From contig DYST01000009.1 in the NCBI GenBank assembly GCA_020726325.1, forward strand, positions 1 to 32,089: a DNA stretch of 32,089 nt, in the 5' to 3' direction. Positions 27,270 to 32,089 of the stretch are shown piece after piece. This DNA comes from Thiomicrospira cyclica (GTDB lineage: Bacteria > Pseudomonadota > Gammaproteobacteria > Thiomicrospirales > Thiomicrospiraceae). Under the pieces are notes generated by a model that was given only the letters and a program-made list of their open reading frames with translations, was not told the DNA's origin and did not search any database. A program made the position numbers and the translations under genes. Within the stretch, counting starts at the first letter, position 1. Each line of letters begins with the position of its first letter.

Positions 27270-27278
27270 TGTTATAAT
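27270..27278 (+). promoter_or_regulatory. Extended -10 promoter for the restriction-modification module
   Basis: TGTTATAAT (TGn plus a perfect TATAAT) lies about 40 nt before the methylase ATG. The -35 at 17 nt (TATTTT) is poor, as extended -10 promoters allow. AAGGAAAAATT before the ATG is the ribosome-binding site. Confidence 0.6.
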
Positions 27279-27316
27279 CCAGAGCATGAATTTTTGTAAG
27301 ACACTAAGGAAAAATT

Positions 27317-29311
27317 ATGTCTTTTATCCTTGCTACCCTGCTTAAAGACAGTGATTACAAGCTCACGCAGTTTAAGCCAGAACAAATTGAACAGCTCGAA
27401 AAGCGCATCATAACTAAAGAACGCAAGGGTAAAACGACACCTTATATTACCTGTTTGGTGCGAGACAATGGCACAAAAGAGATTAAGCTCACGCCCGAAG
27501 AAGTGGTACGTCAGCTGTATTTAATGGTGCTGATAGAGGACTTAGGCTATCCCATTTCGCAAATGGCGTTGGAGTATGCTGTTGCTTTTGGCACAGAAAC
27601 CAAGCGAGCTGATATCTGTATCTTCGACAAAGACCGTCCGACCACGCCTTATATTATTGTCGAGCTTAAAAAACCAAAACTGAAAGAAGGTAAAGAACAG
27701 CTTAAAAGTTACTGTAACGCCACGGGCGCACCGATGGGCGTATGGAGTAATGGCGAAGCAATTTCTTACTATCACCGCAAAGACCCTAACTATTTCGAAG
27801 ACATCCCAGCGATTCCCAGTGCCAAAGAAAAGCTATCGGACATTTTAACCGCGCGTTGGACGATTGATGACCTTATCAAAGCCGATAAGCTAGTCAATCA
27901 GAAGAAATCATTAAAAGACTTAATTTTAGAAATGGAAGACGAAGTATTAGCAGCGGCGGGTGTTGATGCCTTTGAAGAAATGTTTAAGCTTATCTTTACC
28001 AAGTTATACGATGAAATGCAAAGCGGACGCGATAAAAAACGTACCTTGCTATTCAAAAACTATGGCGATACCGAAAGTGAACTGAAGACTAAAATTCAAA
28101 CCCTGTTTGAAAAAGCCTGCGAAAAATGGGGAGGTGTTTTCCCTGAAGGGGCAAAAATTGACCTCACACCGAGTCATTTAGCGGTTTGTGTGTCGTCGTT
28201 AGAAGGGGTAAAGCTGTTCAATTCTAATTTAGATGTGGTCGATGAAGCCTTTGAATATTTAATTAACAAAAGCAGCAAAGGCGAAAAAGGGCAATATTTC
28301 ACGCCGCGCTATGTTATCGATATGTGCGTTAAAATGCTTAATCCGCAAGAACACGAAACCCTGATTGATACTGCAGCAGGCAGTTGTGGTTTTCCCGTAC
28401 ATGGTATTTTTCATGTGTGGGAACAGATTATGCAAGACGAAGGATTAAGCAAAAGTCATTTGTTTACCAGCGAGCAAAAACCAGCGCGTTGCGAAACCTA
28501 CGTACAAGAAAAAGTCTTTGCTATCGACTTTGATGAAAAAGCGGTACGCGTCAGTCGTACCCTTAATTTAATTGCAGGCGACGGACAAACGAACGTGTTG
28601 CACTTAAACACGCTCGATTATGACCGTTGGGACGAAAAAACCAAAGACGAAAGCTGGACGGATATTTACGGTGAAGGGTGGAAAAAGTTACGCAAATTGC
28701 GCAGCGACAAAGAACAAAACCGCAATTTTAACTTCGATGTGCTGATGGCAAACCCACCCTTTGCAGGCGATATTAAAGAAAGTCGTATTTTAGCGAAATA
28801 TGAGCTAGGCAAAAAAGAGAATGGCAAATATCAAACAGCGGTAGGGCGCGATATTTTGTTTATCGAGCGTAACCTAGACTTTCTCAAACCGGGTGGACGC
28901 ATGGCGGTTGTCTTGCCGCAAGGACGGTTTAACAACAGTAGCGACAAGCGCATTCGTGCGTATATTGCAGGGCGTTGTCGTATTTTGGGCGTTATCGGGC
29001 TGCACGGTAATGTCTTTAAGCCACACACAGGCACAAAAACAAGCGTACTACTGGTGCAAAAATGGGATGACACCCTTTGTCCTAAGGTTGATGATTACCC
29101 TATCTTTTTTGCCACCATGCAAGAGCCTAGCAAAGATAATAGCGGCGATAAAATCTTTGTCAAACAATCCGATGGTTCACCGCTGCTTGATACGCATGGT
29201 CATTTAATCGTTAAGCACGATTTATTTAATCACGATGGGTTAACACAAGACGGCATTAGCGAGGCGTTTATCGAGTTTGCCAAAAAGGAAAAGCTTAGTT
29301 TTTTTCGCTAA
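27317..29311 (+). CDS. Type I/IIB-like restriction-modification protein: HsdR_N nuclease fused to N6-adenine methylase
   Basis: The N-terminal domain (about 30-175) resembles the type I restriction R-subunit N-terminus. It has a PD-(D/E)xK core of D99 (ADICIF) and E116-L-K118 (VELKKPKLKEG). A helical linker follows, then an HsdM-type methylase from about 320: GEKGQYFTPRYVIDMCV, motif I DTAAGSCGF (351-359) and catalytic motif IV NPPF (479-482), then RMAVVLPQGRFNNSSDKRIR and TKTSVLLVQKW. Nuclease plus methylase in one chain is the BcgI-A or type IIG plan rather than classical HsdM. No helicase motor is present in the window. The C-terminus (EKLSFFR) holds a T7 run that looks like a frameshift site into the next gene. 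Motif I has Cys where Gly is usual. Confidence 0.9.
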   Translation: MSFILATLLKDSDYKLTQFKPEQIEQLEKRIITKERKGKTTPYITCLVRDNGTKEIKLTPEEVVRQLYLMVLIEDLGYPISQMALEYAVAFGTETKRADICIFDKDRPTTPYIIVELKKPKLKEGKEQLKSYCNATGAPMGVWSNGEAISYYHRKDPNYFEDIPAIPSAKEKLSDILTARWTIDDLIKADKLVNQKKSLKDLILEMEDEVLAAAGVDAFEEMFKLIFTKLYDEMQSGRDKKRTLLFKNYGDTESELKTKIQTLFEKACEKWGGVFPEGAKIDLTPSHLAVCVSSLEGVKLFNSNLDVVDEAFEYLINKSSKGEKGQYFTPRYVIDMCVKMLNPQEHETLIDTAAGSCGFPVHGIFHVWEQIMQDEGLSKSHLFTSEQKPARCETYVQEKVFAIDFDEKAVRVSRTLNLIAGDGQTNVLHLNTLDYDRWDEKTKDESWTDIYGEGWKKLRKLRSDKEQNRNFNFDVLMANPPFAGDIKESRILAKYELGKKENGKYQTAVGRDILFIERNLDFLKPGGRMAVVLPQGRFNNSSDKRIRAYIAGRCRILGVIGLHGNVFKPHTGTKTSVLLVQKWDDTLCPKVDDYPIFFATMQEPSKDNSGDKIFVKQSDGSPLLDTHGHLIVKHDLFNHDGLTQDGISEAFIEFAKKEKLSFFR

Positions 29312-29354
29312 GCCCATTTAATAAAGCCAAATATCAGGCTTTATTGGATGGGCT
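29285..29354 (+). promoter_or_regulatory. Predicted programmed -1 frameshift signal at the methylase/specificity junction
   Basis: Three elements stand in order. A Shine-Dalgarno-like AAGGA lies at 29285-29289. The slippery heptamer T_TTT_TTT is at 29299-29305, in the correct phase (codons AGT TTT TTT). After a 5-nt spacer comes an 18-bp stem-loop: 29311-29328 pairs with 29337-29354 throughout, with two G-U wobbles and an 8-nt loop AAATATCA. The methylase stop TAA (29309-29311) follows the heptamer by one codon. A -1 slip reads SLSPFNKAKYQAL straight into the specificity ORF. The spacing matches the E. coli dnaX arrangement. No T run follows the stem, so it is not an intrinsic terminator. Confidence 0.7.
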
Positions 29355-30759
29355 GGAGATTAGCGAAATTATGTTGAGTGGTTTAGAAAGAACGCTTAGG
29401 GTTGATAGCGAGTTTTATTCTAAAGAAAACTTGAAAATTGAGTCTTTTATAAAAAATAAAACTTATTCTAAATTGACAGACTTGGTTAAGGTGTCTGATG
29501 GCAACCATGCTGCGATAAGTGAAAATTTTACAACGCATGGTGTTCCCTATTATCGTGGGCAAGATGTAAATCATTTTTTTATTGAAAATTCTGCGCCAAT
29601 TTGTATTGCTAGTAGCGTATTTAACTTGCCAATTATGAAGCGTTCTCATCTTCAAAAAGGCGATGTTCTGCTTTCAATTGTTGGAACCATAGGAAGCTTA
29701 TCATTAGTCACAACAAGCGATAAGGCTACATGTAGCTGTAAATTAGCTATCTTACGACCGCATTCGATCAATAACTATTTTTTAGCTGTTTTTCTTGAAT
29801 CAATATATGGTAAAAACCAAGTTAAAAAACTCACTCGTGGTGCTGTTCAAATGGGTTTAATTCTAGAAGATTTAGACCAGTTATTAATTCCAGTTTTGAG
29901 TAATAACTTCCAAGTTTCTATTAAAAAAGTCATTAAATTAGGATATCAAAAACTACAAGACAGTAAATCACTCTACACCCAAGCCGAAACGCTATTGCTC
30001 AAAACACTAGGCTTAGATAATTTTACACCTAGCACGCAATCGGTCAATATTAAATCATTTAAAGATTCATTTGCAGCCACAGGGCGATTAGATGCGGAGT
30101 ATTATCAGTCGAAGTATGATGATTATATAAGACAAATACAGAGCTATAAGAATGGGTTTAAGTATATAGCTGACGTTTTAACCACTCCAATAAAGAACGG
30201 AACAACGCCTGATAGCGCAACTTTAGGTTATAAAACACTTGAACATTATTTTGTAAGGGTTGAGGCATTTCAACAAAACTTAACTATTGATGAAACATTG
30301 TTTTATTCTGTAAATAGTGAAGACTACTTAAAGCATAATGCTAATATTGTCTTAAAAAATGATATATTAGTTTCAATGACAGGAACAATAGGCGCAGTAG
30401 TTATTTATTTATCCAATAAGCCAGCATTGATTAATCAAAATGTTATGAGGTTGAGATGCAGTACAAATATAATAAATACGGAATGTTTTGCAGTCTATTT
30501 AAAAACAGTTGGTAAGATATTGCTTGAGAGAGTGCAAACGGGGAATGTTCAACCCTATGTAAATACTTCAAATTTTGAAACTTTGATAGTACCCTTAATT
30601 GACCTTAGCATCCAAACCCAAATAGCCGACTTAGTGCAACAAAGCTTTGCCCTTAAAAAAGAAAGTGAGCAATTGCTCGAAAAGGCAAAGCAAGCTGTTG
30701 AGTTAGCGATTGAGCAGGGTGAAGATGTGGCTATGGCGTATTTAGGAGAGACTAAATGA
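29344..30759 (+). CDS. Restriction-modification specificity subunit (HsdS-like), -1 frame of the methylase gene
   Basis: HsdS-type proteins read the two halves of the DNA target. The 471-residue frame has two target-recognition domains, each with the usual layout: the first about 35-195 (YYRGQDVNHF, GDVLLSIVGTIGSLSLV, AVQMGLILEDLDQLLIPV) and the second about 265-440 (ILVSMTGTIGAVVIY, INQNVMRLRC, NVQPYVNTSNFETLIVPL), with helical spacers. The only start near the family N-terminus is TTG 29344, which has no real ribosome-binding site and lies inside a stem. The first ATG is 29371. In-frame codons upstream (SPFNKAKYQALL) look like coding sequence, so expression by -1 frameshift from the methylase is likely, giving about 1147 residues. 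More AT-rich than the backbone genes. Confidence 0.88.
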   Translation: MDGLEISEIMLSGLERTLRVDSEFYSKENLKIESFIKNKTYSKLTDLVKVSDGNHAAISENFTTHGVPYYRGQDVNHFFIENSAPICIASSVFNLPIMKRSHLQKGDVLLSIVGTIGSLSLVTTSDKATCSCKLAILRPHSINNYFLAVFLESIYGKNQVKKLTRGAVQMGLILEDLDQLLIPVLSNNFQVSIKKVIKLGYQKLQDSKSLYTQAETLLLKTLGLDNFTPSTQSVNIKSFKDSFAATGRLDAEYYQSKYDDYIRQIQSYKNGFKYIADVLTTPIKNGTTPDSATLGYKTLEHYFVRVEAFQQNLTIDETLFYSVNSEDYLKHNANIVLKNDILVSMTGTIGAVVIYLSNKPALINQNVMRLRCSTNIINTECFAVYLKTVGKILLERVQTGNVQPYVNTSNFETLIVPLIDLSIQTQIADLVQQSFALKKESEQLLEKAKQAVELAIEQGEDVAMAYLGETK

Positions 30760-31883
30760 GCAACACAATACAACTAACCGATGTTAAAGGTGTTGGTCGT
30801 GTTACGCTAACACTCGATGAAACTAAGCGAGTATTTACCTTTATCGGTACAAATGGTGTTGGCAAAACAAAGTGTTTAGAGTCGTTGTTTCAGTGGTTTT
30901 TGCTTACCAACAATAGCTTTTGGCAATACGCAGATAATGGTTTAATTAATTTAGAACTCTTTAATTTTACAAGCATTAGTGTCGATAATAGGTTGTTTTC
31001 TATGCCGCTTGTTGTTGGTGGGCTTCATAATCCAGCAACATTTAATACAAAAAATATTAAAGAAGTACAACATAAAAAACCTGTTGTTTTTTTGGGTTCA
31101 CAAAACAGAGGACATATCCAGCACGATAACATTTTATTGGGTAAACCAGTTGGTAGCTTTTCTGAAAGACGAAAACAATATTTTTCTTATTTGCTAACGA
31201 GCATGAAAGAAAATTTTTCTAGCTTGAATATGAATATGGGCATCGAGCAATGGTTTGTGATGCAGGCGCAATCATCGAATAAGTACCAAAAACAAGATGA
31301 TAACCGTGAAGTAGAAATAGAAACTGTATTGCGAATCCTTCACCAAATCGACAACACTATTGACGAATCATTTATAGAAATTGATGGTGATTTTAGGGTT
31401 TTTATTAAAATAAATGGGCATAAGCGGGATTTAACACAATTAAGCACAGGATTTGCATCGATTCTAAAAATTGTGCAAAGTATTGTTTCTGGCTATGGTT
31501 ATTTTACGAATGCCATCGATTTACAAAATACGCACGGCATTGTTTTAATCGATGAAATAGAAAGTCATTTACATATTAAGTGGCAGGCAAGTATTGTTGG
31601 TTTGCTTAAAACAGTTTTTCCAAATACTGTTTTTTACATAGCAACCCATTCTTCCGTTGTATTGTCTCAGTTAGAACAGGGAGAGGCTTATCGTCTTGTT
31701 CGCAATGACGATAATGCAGTTATAGCAGAAAGCATTATTGAGCCTAGCAATGTTTCGTTTATTGATCTGCTCAATGATGCCTTTGGTATCGATACAAATC
31801 AACTCAAACGGCAACAGCTCTTAAATACGAATCAACAGTTAGCAAAACAGCAATTGTTGAATTTGATTAATGGGGTTGGTTGA
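30756..31883 (+). CDS. AAA/ABC-type ATPase associated with the restriction-modification module
   Basis: This 375-residue protein has the SMC/OLD-like ABC ATPase plan: Walker A GTNGVGKT (31-38), an insertion of about 190 residues, ABC-signature-like LSTGFASILK (from 229), Walker B GIVLIDEIESH with D266-E267, and the switch His in ATHSSV (H298). There is no membrane segment and no nuclease domain in the chain. It overlaps the specificity gene as ATGA, so it belongs to the same operon. Stand-alone ATPases of this kind occur in type I loci (for example the rlo genes of Campylobacter hsd loci), often with a downstream effector. Here only short frames follow. An anti-phage accessory role is inferred from context. 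Confidence 0.88.
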   Translation: MSNTIQLTDVKGVGRVTLTLDETKRVFTFIGTNGVGKTKCLESLFQWFLLTNNSFWQYADNGLINLELFNFTSISVDNRLFSMPLVVGGLHNPATFNTKNIKEVQHKKPVVFLGSQNRGHIQHDNILLGKPVGSFSERRKQYFSYLLTSMKENFSSLNMNMGIEQWFVMQAQSSNKYQKQDDNREVEIETVLRILHQIDNTIDESFIEIDGDFRVFIKINGHKRDLTQLSTGFASILKIVQSIVSGYGYFTNAIDLQNTHGIVLIDEIESHLHIKWQASIVGLLKTVFPNTVFYIATHSSVVLSQLEQGEAYRLVRNDDNAVIAESIIEPSNVSFIDLLNDAFGIDTNQLKRQQLLNTNQQLAKQQLLNLINGVG

Positions 31884-31884
31884 A

Positions 31885-31992
31885 ATGCAAAGATTGGTAT
31901 TGTTAGATAGTCAATTGCTGATTTTAGCATTGGACGCAACGGGACAAGATGGAGTGTCAACCCTTTTTCTTTATTTTTACTGTTCAAAATGA
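31885..31992 (+). CDS. Short ORF after the ATPase, unassigned
   Basis: An ATG one base after the ATPase stop opens 35 codons (MQRLVLLDSQLLILALDATG...) ending at TGA. The tight spacing suggests coupling to the ATPase. It is hydrophobic and matches nothing I know. It could be a true small protein, the broken start of a lost effector gene, or chance. Confidence 0.3.
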   Translation: MQRLVLLDSQLLILALDATGQDGVSTLFLYFYCSK

Positions 31993-32015
31993 ACAAATAA
32001 AGGACGCACATTATT

Positions 32016-32089
32016 ATGCCTTGGTTATCGGTTATGGGTGCTGCCTCGCTGTTAGGCACGGTGCTAGTAGCGATGAAAAAGCCTACCAC
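32016..32089 (+). CDS. Start of an unassigned gene running off the window
   Basis: ATG 32016 with AGGA 11 nt upstream begins a frame that stays open to the edge (MPWLSVMGAASLLGTVLVAM, then KKPT). The hydrophobic start suggests a signal anchor or a small membrane protein. Too little is present to name it. Confidence 0.35.
   Translation, partial: MPWLSVMGAASLLGTVLVAMKKPT

Noticed and set aside
29311-29354. The stem-loop after the methylase as an intrinsic terminator
   Set aside because: It is not followed by a T tract, it lies inside the junction of two genes of one operon, and its outer stem reaches into the specificity ORF.
31832-32089. Minus-strand open frame at the right edge
   Set aside because: It overlaps the end of the ATPase gene and has no recognisable motif or ribosome-binding site. 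Treated as a shadow.
1-32089. tRNA, rRNA, CRISPR arrays, insertion sequences
   Set aside because: No cloverleaf, rRNA segment, spaced direct repeats or transposase frame was seen in reading either strand.

Overview
The window is a stretch of gammaproteobacterial chromosome of moderate-to-low GC. The evidence is the gene order rpsB-tsf-pyrH-frr-uppS-cdsA-rseP-bamA-skp-lpxD-fabZ-lpxA-lpxB on the minus strand, the divergent map-glnD pair, and the ubiE-ubiJ-ubiB cluster. I cannot name the genus. The absence of dxr from the cdsA-rseP interval and of hslV beside hslU are the two departures from the common arrangement.

Region 1 (1-12220, minus strand) is one long, tightly packed block that couples translation (S2, EF-Ts, ribosome recycling), UMP kinase, undecaprenyl-PP and CDP-diacylglycerol synthesis, outer-membrane assembly (RseP, BamA, Skp) and lipid A synthesis (LpxD, FabZ, LpxA, LpxB). 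Most neighbours overlap or lie within a few bases. It is transcribed from a promoter upstream of rpsB through a structured leader, with a hairpin terminator or attenuator between rpsB and tsf. lpxB runs off the left edge.

Region 2 (12221-21060, plus strand) starts at a divergent promoter region and carries map, glnD and radA with overlapping ends. A clear sigma-70 promoter then precedes yciB, a YciI-family gene and a short asparaginase-like gene. A decayed DMT/EamA transporter fragment follows, then two unrecognised genes: an acidic low-complexity protein and a single-pass membrane coiled-coil protein.

Region 3 (21079-26322, minus strand) holds tatD, the ubiquinone genes ubiB, ubiJ and ubiE, and hslU. 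Divergent from hslU is a half-length GspN-like gene, which meets a small exported protein tail to tail.

Region 4 (27172-32089, plus strand) is an accessory defence module: a PD-(D/E)xK nuclease-N6-methyltransferase fusion, a two-TRD specificity subunit and an ABC-type AAA ATPase, followed by short unassigned reading frames at the edge. The most striking observation is at the methylase/specificity junction. A T_TTT_TTT slippery heptamer sits just before the methylase stop, with an AAGGA motif about 10 nt upstream and an 18-bp stem-loop starting 5 nt downstream. The specificity gene lies in the -1 frame and has no convincing start. This is the layout of a dnaX-type programmed -1 frameshift and would yield a single-chain nuclease-methylase-specificity protein of about 1147 residues.
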